A stretch of 64,000 nucleotides of DNA. Origin: Ceratodon purpureus. Lineage: Eukaryota; Streptophyta; Bryopsida; Pseudoditrichales; Ditrichaceae. A program made the translations under genes and the position numbers. The notes below the pieces were generated by a model. That model saw only the letters and a list, made by a program, of their open reading frames with translations. It searched no databases and was not told the origin of the DNA. Location: contig CM026425.1 of NCBI GenBank assembly GCA_014871385.1, positions 18,870,902 to 18,934,901 of the forward strand. Direction: 5' to 3'. Positions 45,589 to 58,200 of the stretch are shown here, one piece after another. The first letter of the stretch is position 1. Each line of letters begins with the position of its first letter.

Positions 45589-48500
45589 AAAAAACACGAA
45601 TTTGTATTAGAATGTACTGTACATATCATGAAAATATACCAAAAATATATGAAATTATTACAATGTGCCAAAGTTATTTTATATTGACTACATTGGTCTT
45701 AGATTCAAATTTTACACTATAAAAAATATAAAGTACAAAAAAAAAAAAATTCATATTCAAGATTTATAGTATTTAAAAAAAAATAGATGAATGGAATATA
45801 TGAAGATATATACAAACAAATATAATGTCATTTCTTTTAAGAACACATGATAAATAACTGAAAAATTTGAAATGACACATAAAAAATCCTTTAAGTAGTA
45901 AAAAGGTCGTGTATTTTGGAAAAACACATAAATTAAGTTTTATGTCAGGTTTTTTGGGGAGTTTTTAACTTGCTGACGGGTGGATAAACATCATTACTTT
46001 AGAATATAAATAAAAAAACCAAATGTTATTAATTAAATTGTAAATAATTTAGAAACTATAAATCACTTTCTTGATGAAAAAACACCTAGCTATAATGGGT
46101 GTATATTTTTTTTATTATGTAGATTTGTAATGGCTTATTTAAATGACCATACATTGACGTTGTAAAAACCAATGATTTGCCATGGTCAATAAGTCACCAC
46201 ACAATCTAGTTTTATATAACCTCTTTTAATTTTTGAAATTTAGAATGGAAACTCAAGATATATAGTAGTAATTTTTATTTTTGTAGCTAATTAAATTTGA
46301 TATAATTAATCATAATTCGATTTTATAGGATATATTGAAAATTTTAATATATTTACGTAATATTATTTTTAATTAATTCATTATTACAAATTAGAATATC
46401 TTTATTTGTTTCACGAGTCTTGAAATCAAAGTTTATTACCAATATGATTTTGCATGCAAATATGATTCAGAAGAGAACAATAGGAAAGGAGCTTTACATA
46501 AGTAGATTAGTAGATCCAACAATGTCATCAAGCATTGCAACTTTGTAACTTTCTAGTAACTTAGGAAAAAGATGATAAATAGCCTTGATATTATTTAAAA
46601 ATATTAATTTAATATTTACAAAAAAAAAAAAAAAACAAAAAAAAAAAAAAAACCAATATTGTAAAGAAAACAATGCTTATTTTCTATCAATCAAACATCC
46701 ATACTACAAAGAACTTCTCATAAAAACTAACTTATGTATCTTTTTAAATATACAAGATTTTTTTACTAAAAGAGTTGCTTATAGATACTTCGATACTATT
46801 TAGACAATTTCTTGTGTGTCTTTTGACACAATTTAGAATTCATATGATCATGTATATTTTTTTATAAAATTCATTCATATATTCTTTTCTAAAACCTTTG
46901 AAATCTTTAAATTAAAAATAAATTTAATTTTTTGGTGTTTTAATTTTAATTTTGGTACTAAAAGTAAGATCTTTAATGCAAGAATACTTCAATATTTTGT
47001 GTGTGGAAACTTTATACAATTATGCATATAGTTTCAAGAAAATGCACATTTAACATGCACTCTTTTCCTTGATCATTGAAATTTTTAGATTAGATAAAAG
47101 AAAGATTCAAATTTATTTTGTAGCACCATATTAAGTTTGACATTCCTCAAGAAAAGATATATTTATTTTGAAAAAGAAACCTTTAAAAATTATTTATGTT
47201 TATTTTTATATTAACATGAAATCATTACAATTAACCTCACATGGCTCTAAAACTCTCAAAAAATGATTCATTAATTTATTTTTCCTTGTGAGCAAGACTT
47301 CTATGGTGATATGGTAATCTTGTCCAAAAGAAAATTAATTTGGAAGCTATAATTACTTCATTGATGCAAAAACACCTTGGTAGACTATGAATGTAATTTC
47401 ATTATAATGTGAATTATAATGGCTTTTAGAAATAATTGTGCATTAAAGCCAAAAGCACCAATGATTTGTGGTGGCCAATAGGCCATCCTACAATCTAGTT
47501 ACTTAAAAAAATATAAAAACACATTAATATTTTATTAGTTCAATACAAAAATAACATGCATTGCTAAGTCCTTTATCTTATTGGTTTTATTTTGAAACAC
47601 CTTTTTTTGGCAATATTAGAACAAAAGTACTTTGGCAAATGGTTTAAAATATAGAAAAATGAAAATAGAAATATTTTTCTTGAACTTCATATAATTTTTA
47701 GTTTAATTTGAAAATGACCAATTTCAGTACCACTCTTTGCATTTCCTAGTCATTTTTTTCAAAATGAAGAATTCTTGGGCCAAAAGGATGTGCTAGGAAG
47801 CTATGGTATTCACGCGTGCAGGCATACATACAAGGAAAGTGCTGGTAAGGTAGGAGGCTCAAATGTTGTAGGGCCATTTAGAACTGAGCCTATAAGAGGG
47901 CTATTAATTGTACCTTCTGAATTGCAAATCATTTTTGTAGGCAGCCAATGTGAGTATTTGAGCTTCTTTTCAGGAAATGGAAGTGTTCATAATACGTACT
48001 AGGATGAACATAATTAGGACTTACTCCGACACCAACCTAAGGTGCACATTCTGAATTAGCACTTACTCCGCCACCAACGGAACATAATTAGAATATAATT
48101 GGTGCACATTAAAAGGATCATATTTGTTTACTTTTTGAAGGGTTGTGTGTAATTCCAAGGCATGTTTAACTTTGTTTTAACTGTGCCTATGAGTGCAATT
48201 GGTGACCTACGACCTTTTCCCTTTGAAATTGATTATCTCATGTGATTTGACTCGGAAAATTCTGAAAAAAAAAGACAGAGCTTGCTTTCTTCTCTCTGCC
48301 TTTGTTCTATAAAGTTTAGCACATTTGGTTGCACCTACAACGCTACAGATGGTTCCTTCTGCTTAGATGGACAGGTTTTGAGCCTCCTACCTTAGGGGCT
48401 ACTGGAATTGTGAGTTAGGGGACTTAGGCCCCCTTCCCACCAAGAGGTTCAAGTTGGATTACTGCGAAGTCAGTGCAATGGTATGGAACAGGGGTTTCAC

Positions 48501-48926
48501 ATCATACACAATTGTTAGGTGCCAAACCTAGTCAACATCAGATGTGGCACACGGAGTTAACAACAGTGATAGTAGGGAGGTAGGACAGAGGCACAGAAGT
48601 GGTATGGAAAGTGGGAATTGTCCACAAATAGTAAAAAAAGGAGTTGGAGGCAGAGATTTGGAGAGGGCCAATTGGACAGCTATTAACTTTGAGCTGAACT
48701 TGCTACGAGAGTGCTCCATGTCCACTTCGCTGTGAATCCACAAGACCATGCCACCCCAGCACCGAGCCTGGCTCGTCCAGAAAACCCTCTTTCCAAACTC
48801 CCTAGTGTAAACATGTTCTGGATATTCTCTTGTGTACAGAGTTGAGCTGAAATTAGCCGTAGTTCTGTAACTACCGGTGCGAAGAGGGCAATTATACAGT
48901 TTGCAAGCATGCCCCTTGGTCAAGAT
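45589..48926. other. AT-rich spacer
   Basis: No gene was recognised. An A-run broken by a single C occurs at 46620-46652. A short imperfect duplication (ATTAGSACTTACTCCGMCACCAAC) occurs at 48013-48110. Confidence 0.5.
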
Positions 48927-48928
48927 TA

Positions 48929-49302
48929 AGGTAGTGCGCCCAAAAACCGTCCCGGCCCAAAAACCGTCCCATAGGCTTGACATAGGCTGTTCCTGAAACT
49001 GTGCAAAATCATTCTAATTCCGTCTATGGCTGCAGAAATTGAGTGCTTGTGATTGGTGCAGAAACGTCCTATTCTCAGAATCCAAGTGGTCATATTAACC
49101 ATGACTCTAGGGACGGTTAGTGGAGCACCTAGGGCTGAACATTCAAAAATTCATAGGAAATTGTAGACTTACTCAAAAAATGATTTTTTTTTTGGGATGG
49201 CTTTGCACTAGCTTTGCACTTCATCCAAAAATTATAAAAAAATTCCACCACTATTCCAAATGAGCAAACCTGAAATTCGGACGGTTTCTGGGACCATTAC
49301 CT
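48929..49302. mobile_element. TA-flanked MITE 1 (374 bp)
   Basis: Inverted ends AGGTAGTGCGCCCAAAAACC and AGGTAATGGTCCCAGAAACC are flanked by TA on both sides, as for Tc1/mariner-type MITEs. Non-coding. Confidence 0.65.
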
Positions 49303-49559
49303 TAATGTACTTTTGATGTTTCCAGTTCCTTTGAGGGTAGAACTGAAAGGATTGAATAGTATTGTGAGTACAGTACTGTACACTACAGTAGAGAGACTTG
49401 TTCAGTACATTCTCTGGAAGAACTTCTTACTGTGACTTACCATTGTGGCTTTTGGCTTCATGCAAGACATTTCCTCGGTTTATCTCAGATGCTTTTTCCA
49501 CATTAACTTGTGTGCAGACTGATCATTGGATTCCTAGTCCACATCTCTTGCAGTCCTTA

Positions 49560-49891
49560 AGGTAGCGTCACCCACTCCCGTGGGTGTCCCCACTGCCGTG
49601 CACTACAGTGGCACCCCATCCCGTTTTACTTTGAGTGGGCACACCAATCTGGTAGCGTGTAATGTGTGTCCTGTGCTCACAGGAGTGGCACCACTTTGAC
49701 ACGGTTAGGGGTGCCTCACCACTTTCCTGTTTGAGCGACCAAATTGTACTCAAATCCTTTGATATTTATGGATTTTTTCTCACGATCCTATTTGTTTTGT
49801 ATTCGCCTTCTTTCCTATCTGGTTGCAAATTGTTTCCTTATTCTACAACTGTGCAATTTCCTTATACCCACGAGAGTGGGTGCCGCTACCT
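49560..49891. mobile_element. TA-flanked MITE 2 (332 bp)
   Basis: Ends AGGTAGCGTCACCCACTCCC and, inverted, AGGTAGCGGCACCCACTCTC are flanked by TA. The tip is shared with MITE 1. Each end also holds its own small palindrome ACCCACTCCCGTGGGT. Confidence 0.7.
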
Positions 49892-50107
49892 TACACTGTG
49901 TAGAATAAGCCACATGCTGGTTGGAGGCTGAAAATTCACATGCTGGCTAGAGGCTGAAAATTCACATGCATACAGGCCACATGACTCTTGTTAGGTACCA
50001 TCACATTACAGAGGGTCAGGTCATTTATGTTTCCCAAGGGTCACACCAGAACTTTGAAGGAGGTGACCTCCAAGTGATATAAGGTAGAACCACCTATTTA
50101 CAAACAT

Positions 50108-50981
50108 TTAACCCCTAAACGCCCAAGGGTGTTTTTCATCAAAACTGCCTGAAAACAGCCCCTCTTCAAAGCAAGGTGGATTTTGCAAACTTGGGGTTTT
50201 AATTAGTACATCTAACCGTAAGATCTTGTAGCTAACTTCTATGTCTACATGTCCACCAAATCTTACACACTCATTCCTCACTAATTGCAAGATCATAAAG
50301 TTCAAAGTTGAAAAACAAGTTTTTTTTCCTGCGCAAAAAGGGATCAGCAGGGTTTTGAAGGCCCAAATAACCATTTTTTTGCATTATGAATTTTGGGGGT
50401 TTTGATGCACGTCAAAGAAGACTGAGTTAGCTAATTGTGTTAAAAAAACCATATTCAAAAAAGTTGTAAAAGGTTGCCCAAAAAAAAAATTCCGCTAGGG
50501 GGTATAATGAAATTTACAAACAAAGGCCGTTTTTTGACAATAAAATAGTATATGGAAAAAAATTGGATTAAAAATCGGAGAGGTGGGAACATGCTCTACT
50601 GCCTTCTCTATACATAGAAATTTTTATTTTTGAAAAATATCAAAATCTCAATTTTTGGTGGAATTTCAAAGTTTTGGCTTTGGGCAGATTTTGGCAGATT
50701 TTGGCAATTTGGGGCAGTTTTGGGCAGTTTTGGGCAGAATTTGCTGCATTGACAGTGGCTGTGAGCTTGCCCGAAGTTTGGCAAAATGCAGCTCTTGACA
50801 CTCAAAACCCCGTAACTTTTTATCAGTATGTTAAAAGTAAATAAATGAAATCTGCACAAACCTCTTCAAAATGCCTATCTAAATTATTTTTTTCAAAGAT
50901 TTAGGAATTAAATTGGAATTCTAGGAACCTGTCCAAATTTTAAAAAAGCCCATTTCAAGACAATGGGCCTTTAGGGGATAA
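50108..50981. mobile_element. TTAA-flanked DNA element, copy B (874 bp)
   Basis: The same element as 24820-25687, at roughly 85-90 percent identity by eye, starting TTAACCCCTAAA and ending TTTAGGGGATAA. Non-coding. Confidence 0.65.
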
Positions 50982-51369
50982 AAGGATATCCTTGATGCAA
51001 AGTTGTGCATGAGCTGAATTTTTTCCACAGATTAGCAAATAATGGGATATGAGAATTGAAGTGAAATTATATTATTCTCATTCTAAATAAATAAGTTATG
51101 AATTTTCAAAGTTTTGTATAGCTAAACATCTACTTATGTGCATAGATCCCTCCTAAAAGCGTGCACAAAGACAACTCACTTTTTGGTGACTTGTGCCAAT
51201 CAATGAGTGCCTCGTATTGGATTTGTTTTAGAAATAGAATCTTGCTTGCACTAAATAGGTGATGCATTGCTTGTGAATGCATGCATTTATAGGATACGAC
51301 TATGGGATGTTGTTTGCCAATAGGTGGTTTTACCTTATGGTTGGTTGTCCTAACACCACCCACTGCCCA

Positions 51370-51600
51370 AAAATCTATAAGTAGATTCTCCAAAACCGAT
51401 CAGTAAATTCTCCAAAACCGATTAGTAAATTTCCCAAAAACCGATCAGTAGATTCATCAAAACCGATCAGTAGATTCCTCAAACCTATCAGTAGATTCTC
51501 CAAAACCGATCAGTAGATTCCTCAAAACCGATCAGTAGATTCCCCAAAACCAATCAGTAGATTCCCCAAACCAATCAGTAAATTCTCCAAAACCGACTAA
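51370..51600 (+). repeat. 22-bp tandem repeat, about 10 units
   Basis: Units of CAGTAGATTCYCCAAAACCGAT follow each other with small variation. Confidence 0.9.
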
Positions 51601-51768
51601 GCCTAATTCCTAGATTGTGAAAAATAGATGTACCTCATTTGTACATTAAAGCATGTGATTGGTTTTGGGTCACATGTTACTTTGCACTTTGGAATTCTGT
51701 AGAAATTTAAGAAATGCATATTTCTTGTTGCATTTTTTTCCAATCCTTCTGAAATCCTATTTTGAAGA

Positions 51769-51772
<4 letters not shown>

Positions 51773-51818
<46 letters not shown>

Positions 51819-51819
51819 C
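51773..51819. repeat. T homopolymer (about 47 nt)
   Basis: A pure T tract, possibly the tail of a minus-strand retroposon. A C12 run follows at 51913-51926. Confidence 0.9.
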
Positions 51820-51929
51820 TGAATTTACCACTGCCCTAAACTGCTTCAGTTGGTGGTTTTAGGACATTCAACCATATTGCTGTTAAAATTGGGCAATTTC
51901 AGGGTCCATCCCTCCCCCCCCCCCCCAAA

Positions 51930-53659
51930 TTCCTGAAGGGATGCTCCATTCTGTAATTCTGCATTCCCAATCTTTCTGAAGTACTCTCCAATAAATTTGA
52001 TTAGTGACAGAGATATTATGCATGCCTACAGCATGTCCAAATACAGTGTTAGAAACACGTAATACCTTTTGGTGTATTTTGGAGTATAATACAGTATACG
52101 ACACCTTTAATTCAATCTTTTAAAGTACACAAAAATCTGCAGAAAATTTAGAGGACGTCCAGACAACCCCTTCACCAACGTCAGTTCAATACCCCATTCC
52201 ATTCTGTACATGACGCACTGTTCACATAAATATACAACCCTTTCAAACTTTAATAATTTGATTTATACTAAATAATATAAATAATACATTTCTATGAAAA
52301 ATAATCTACCCAAATGAAAAATATGGATGTTAATGTTCTGTAGCTTGAATCAACGAAATTTGTAGATGGGAGTATGAATGTAATAAATTCTAAAAACCCC
52401 AAATTCCAAACTTAAGTTTGCACATCAGTTAGATGATACTGATATTTTTACATATCAATAACATATGTGGCTCATGGGTAATTGACATTCGTTGTTCTTA
52501 TTCAACAATTTCATTAAAACATGACACGATGATAACATTATTGATTGAATATATATTTTGGATTAAAACTTATATAACTGATGATAATACATGTACATGT
52601 TGTTCAATGAAAACATGTAACATTGGTTTGAATGCATCCATGTCATGTTATATGATCCATATATATGATTGTTGTTGAATATATGTGAAAATAGTATAAA
52701 ACTTCAATTGAACGATTGAATAAATCCCTCTCACATTCATCCTTATATAATTGATATATGTGGTTGTCATCGAAAAATTGCGTCACTTAAATTAAAAACT
52801 TTACTTGTGTGGTTGGACACATTTCTTTGAAATGCTACCATTATTATTTGATCCATATGTATGGTTTTTGTTTAATAACTGTGATGATTACAAAATGTTA
52901 TGTATGTTATTGAACATGTTTGTTTAAGATTTCATTTATATATAATTGGTACATGTGGCCAACCTGGTTATAATAGAGTCCTTTGAAATATTATTGTTAT
53001 TCGATGATTAACACAAATGGTTATCAATGAGATGGAATATAGAATATATGTATATAATCAAACATATTTCTTATTAAATCTTATTATATCATTAATTATT
53101 GATAACATTCTTTGAGGATAACGAACTTTTGATATTTTCAAATGAGAGTTTCATGTATTAAATTGAAATTTTAAATGAATTTAATATACATTTTATTGTC
53201 TTGATAGATCCATGTGAAATAAAGTTATTGGGTAGGTGACTAACATGCATGTTTATATTACAATTATTGTAAAAAAAGAATCAAATATTAAATTATTATT
53301 ATATCAATAAAATTAACAAGAAATTTCCTTTGACACATGACTAATGTGCTTGACCAGTACATAATGTTAATATTGAAGACTAAATGAATTCACGTGGGAT
53401 GTTGTCATTTTTATACATTTTACACATACATTCATCTTCAAATATCCATTAAATATGAAAAAACTTGGTGTTCTATAAATTCAAGATCAAACTAACTTTA
53501 TTTCCCTTAAAAGTTTTATCAAGAATTTGCAAAATGTACCATGAGATTTTGATATTATTTTCTTACTTTTGGCTTACTTTTTGAACTAAGTCGGACTTGA
53601 AATATTTTTCAATATAACACTTCCATTTTGAACATTACATACCATAATTATGTTTGGAT
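51930..53659. other. AT-rich spacer
   Basis: No gene or terminal repeat was recognised. Composition changes sharply near 53680. Confidence 0.5.
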
Positions 53660-54279
53660 GTGTGGGGGCTCAAATCAGTGTAAATTCAGTGGTCCTAGCA
53701 CCCCTGACTATAATCCTCGCCCACGTCTTAATGGCATTCGCTATTTCTGTTCCCTTCCGCGGCGGTCCCGCGAGACAGGGCCCACGGCGCGAGACCCTTC
53801 TTTCGCTCCAGAATTCTTTCCGTCGCTCCCCCCCTCTCGCGAGCCGTGCCCGGGCTCGGGATGCCACGTCGGACCCCGTCTCGAAACCCTCCCTGCCACG
53901 TCCGCATCCTCCACCCTGTCTCGTCTCGGAACCCAGAAAGACGAGACACCCCATGCATGGGCTGTCTCGCGAGACAGCCTCATGGCACCATGGCCCATGG
54001 GCATGCATGGAGATTTTCATCCATCCGAGACGGACAGAATTCGTCACGTCCTGTCGAATGACCTTCCACGTTTTAGGGTATGATGTCTCATTTTCGTGGG
54101 TGTCACTTCTGCTTTCTCCTGTCACTTCTGCTTTCAGTCTGTCTCGTCGGAGCTGTTTCGGGTGTTGAGGTGATGATGGGGTTCTGTGGGTGGAGATCAT
54201 GCGCCGTCTCTTGCAGCCTTTTCCTCGATTTTGATTTCTGAGGTTTTGTAGGTGTGATGATGGCGTCTCCCCCCTGCTC

Positions 54280-54290
54280 CCTGTATAAAT
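54280..54290 (+). promoter_or_regulatory. Candidate TATA box for the C48-like gene
   Basis: CTGTATAAATT lies about 940 bp upstream of the ATG at 55226. Transcription would start near 54315. A donor-like GTATGT at 54679 and an acceptor at 55207-55208 could remove an intron from the 5' UTR. Short upstream ORFs (54342, 54404) would lie in the leader. Confidence 0.4.
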
Positions 54291-55225
54291 TGGCAGCCTC
54301 CTGGAAAAACGGACTCATTTGATGCCATTGCCTGAGGAGAGTTGCGAGAGTTGTCTCGTGGGGTGGTGAGAGTGTTCCCTCGAGAGGAGGTGCGAGGGTT
54401 TATATGCGCGCGTTGTCAAAGTTTGCTAATTTCTCTGCCAATTTCTCTCCGTTTCCTTCTCCGCTGTCTCGCGCCATTGTTAGATGTGTTACGCTGCGTG
54501 TTTGTGAGGTGGAGAGTGTTGTGCGAGAGGCGCTTTCATGGGCGGAGAGTGTTGTGATAGAGTTTGAGAGTGTTGTGAGAACTGAGGAGTCGGAGTCTGT
54601 TGCTGGAGCCGCGATCGAGGAGTTTGTGCGATTTGGTCGGAGGAGGAGTGCAGAGGCGATTTCGCAGAGACAATCGAGGTATGTATACGTTCATCATCTT
54701 CTATGTGTTTCTTTTTATGGTGTTCCGGAGAGACGATAGCGATTTTGTTGCCGGAGTTTGTCACAGAGATTAGTTTTAGGGTTTAGTAGTCATACGTCAC
54801 GACGTTCTGGGGTTTAGGGTTTAGGATAGACATGTCTCGTGGAATACTGTTCAGGTGTATCTTGTCTGCGGTCGTTGTCGGTGGCCTCACTGCTATTGTC
54901 GAAATCAAATGAGGACGACGATGTCGCCCCCGTTACAGGAGTGTCTCGCGTTGGAATTGGGAGGGAGTTCTTGAGTATACCAATTTTGTGCATAGAATCT
55001 TAATTTCTGTTCCGATTCGTCGTTCATGTTTCGCCGAGACAAAGATCCGTCGTAGAGGCTCCTTCCTGTCGTCCACAGTTCCTGCCGAATTTGATGTGCA
55101 CGGTTTTTGCTTCGCAGCTGTCTCGCAGTCTCGGCGCTGTGTCTGTGTCTCGGAAGGTCTTATAAACTTCGCATCCAGGTTACTAACCTCCGCCCCTGTT
55201 TGTAATAGGTTCAAGTTAGCGAGAC

Positions 55226-58200
55226 ATGGCTCCCGAGTACAGGAGGAACCTCCAGATCACGGACGACGGCGTCACGGAGGTCCACGAAAGCGACAAGAAG
55301 TTGTTCACGGAACACTACACATGGGAAGAGTGGAAGAATTTGCTCCTGGAGTGTCATAGCGCGCCGGTGATGTTAGGACGTCGATTGTTCTGCTGCAAGC
55401 ACAAATGCCGTGGCAAGAATGGGGAGCCCATGTGTGCTCAGAAGGCGCGTCTAAATACTCATAGATGGCACGGGTGCCCCCTAAATGTCGACGCGAACGG
55501 TTTCGTCATCCCGGAGAAGATGTACCCGAATCTGCTTGAGAAGAACGTTACCATTGACAAGCTGCAAGCGGGTGTCTCGCCCCAGAAGTTGGTGAGGGAC
55601 TACGTGAACGAGACACAGGCTATGTTGCGGCGAGGGGAGCCGGTCAAATTCCAACAAGGCGTCCCTGCGATTCGTGGTCCGAGTGATAGATCGCCGAAGA
55701 AGCAGACGAAGAAACCCATGAAGGCCGAGAGAAAATCTGTCCCTGATAGGTTGGCTGTCAGGACTTTGGAAATGGTGCTGAGCAGTTCAGATTCCGAGGC
55801 AGAGGCAGACAGTGATTTTGTGGCCTCGGACTCGCCCGTGGTGGAGCGAAGACCGTTCATCCCCAATCCCGAGACGGCACCGACGCCTGCTGTTGTCCCT
55901 ATCATTCTCTCACCGCCCCGGCGAGACACATCTGCAGGCGAAGAGGACGCCACGGGAGCTGTACCTGATACGTTCATCGTTCTTCCTCGGGCAGGACTCA
56001 CTCCTCGACAGCGAGACAAGAAAGGACGAGACATTGAAGTGAAGGCTTCCAAGCCGGAGGAGGAACCCGAGGAGAGGGAGTTTTACTCTCGGAAAAACAA
56101 ACGCAAGACCACCCCGGCACAGAGGGTCCCAGCGGCAAGGAGCGAGACAAACACGACGGCAGCGAAGCGACCGAAACCATCGGACGAGAAACCGCCATCC
56201 CCAATCCGGGACGAGACAGCCGGGTACGCCTCGGATACGTCTCGGATACGTCCCGGGGACGGCTCTGATATGGCCGTCTCCACTCCCACTGTCCACACAG
56301 AGGACACTGGAGCGGTGGCTATGGTGGTCGACGAGGCCCCGATGGACGTTCCCCTGAGCCCAATGTCCGCCTTAATGCGAGACAAGGAGAAGGTTGTGGA
56401 GGAGGCTCAAGAGGCAGCGGAGTCCCTGTTTACAATAGATCCAATTCGCCAGCCCGAGACACGCTTGGGACACACGGGCCTCACCATCCTAATGGATTAT
56501 GGGCTTTTTGGGGAGGAGAGGGAGTTCCACACGTGGGACAGGGGAACTCTTCGGACCAGACTGGGGGAGTTCTTGAAGAAGGAGGGGCGCGAGACAATCA
56601 TCTCGCTTACCTACTTCCGATTCCAGAAGTTGAATCGAAAGGTACGACATCTCCTCCCTGGAGTTCTCAACTTCATTATTTTATAATAACTTGTACTTGT
56701 CGTGAATATGTTGCGATATTTTAATTCATTTCCGTCTATCTTTCATACTTGTCTCGCACTTCAATCTGTGCCTCAAGGTTGCTAACGGGGGAGGACTGCC
56801 GTACCCTCTGAATTGCAGAATTCTCTATACTCCGAGAGAGATAGCGGTCTAGCGGCAGATCTTTCTGAAGTGTTGGACACCGGGGAAATGTCCGAGACAG
56901 AGATGGATCGTCTCGCGAACGCCTGCATGGACTACTACGTCAATGTCCACGACTGGAAGAAACACGAGGAGGCCGTAGATGCCCAGCGCCTTCATAACGC
57001 CAGACTGAAGGAGAAATTCATCGCGGACAGGGTTGCAGCGTGGGAGGAGTCCAAGGCTGGGGAGTTGGAGGAAGTGTCATGGGGTTGGAATCCCCTGTAC
57101 CACATATGCGCGAAGAACCCCGCTGTCTCGGAGAGGCTACCTCCCATGCCCTGGAAGCACAACGAAACGGAGGCGCGAGACGTGGTCAAGGCACTCGGTA
57201 CGAGACGGACGCTGCCAGTCGGAGCAGGTCTGGAGGCAAAGATCATTCGCGTTTTCCTCCTCGTCCACAATATTCGGTACAGGTCAGTATTGTGTACTTG
57301 TTTATTTTTATTTTTTCCTCCTGAGGTACTTTATTCAATTCAACATAATTTAAAATAAAAAAAAAACCGTCACGGGCCCCTCATATTTTCCTCGTGCTCT
57401 GGTATAACAGCTCAGCGGACCCACTGCAAGGAGCACTGGACAAGAGTGTCCAGGAGAAGATCTCTTCGCCTGGAGCTCTAGACACAGCGAGGTGTCTCGT
57501 TCAGGCCGCTGGGAGTACACTGTTCGGTGCTGATCCAAACGCCGAGACGGAGACGTCGGACGCCATTACAGCAGCATGCATGTCCCTCCACAGCGGTGTC
57601 TCGGATGACCTGCAGGCGTGGCTCCTTTCAGTCCAGGCTCGGGCACTGGAGGACTTTGCATCTTCCGAGACGGAATCCTTCATGACGGCGTGGCAGTTGA
57701 CGGCGCCCGTCTCGGAAGAGGTATTCCCAGAGTGCTTGAAGATTTTGCGGCAAGCATTAACTCGACGGGAGGACCTAGATCTCCGTTGGATCCCTCTCGC
57801 GGATGGTAAGTTCATATCCGACACAGAGGCCATGTTTTGATGTCTTGTAGTAAGAATGTCTCGGAAATAGTTCATGCGTTCCGAAGCTAACGGCTTGGAC
57901 CTTCTTTGCAGAGCCGGCCTGGGCCTCTGGTTTGCGCAGTGCGTTGTCAGTGCGCACTTTCTTGAATGGTGTCGCTCGAGACCGGTGGTCCGCTGCCGAG
58001 ACCGCTGTTGACGGGGTTTCGCGAGACAGGTTGGTGTACGGGCACTTGAACGTCCATGGTCACGCGATACCTGTCGACGAACCTGCACAAGACTCGGAAG
58101 GGACCGAGACAGCGAGCCCTTCATCCCCATTTCACAACGAAATGAATGAGGTTGTTGACATTGCCTCCGTGGATTCGCCTCGCCGGTACGAGAGTCCGCG

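Noticed and set aside
48528..48983. 151-codon minus-strand ORF
   Set aside because: No domain, and it ends inside the TA-flanked MITE. Probably chance in a slightly GC-richer patch.
53670..54200. Overlapping ORFs on both strands (up to 176 codons) at the MULE left end
   Set aside because: GC-rich and stop-poor sequence filled with the CGAGACA motif. No domain, and both strands are equally open.
54342..54739. Possible N-terminal coding exon of the C48-like gene
   Set aside because: Splicing from the GTATGT donor at 54679 to the acceptor at 55208 puts the ORF out of frame with the ATG at 55226. Better treated as upstream ORFs in the leader.
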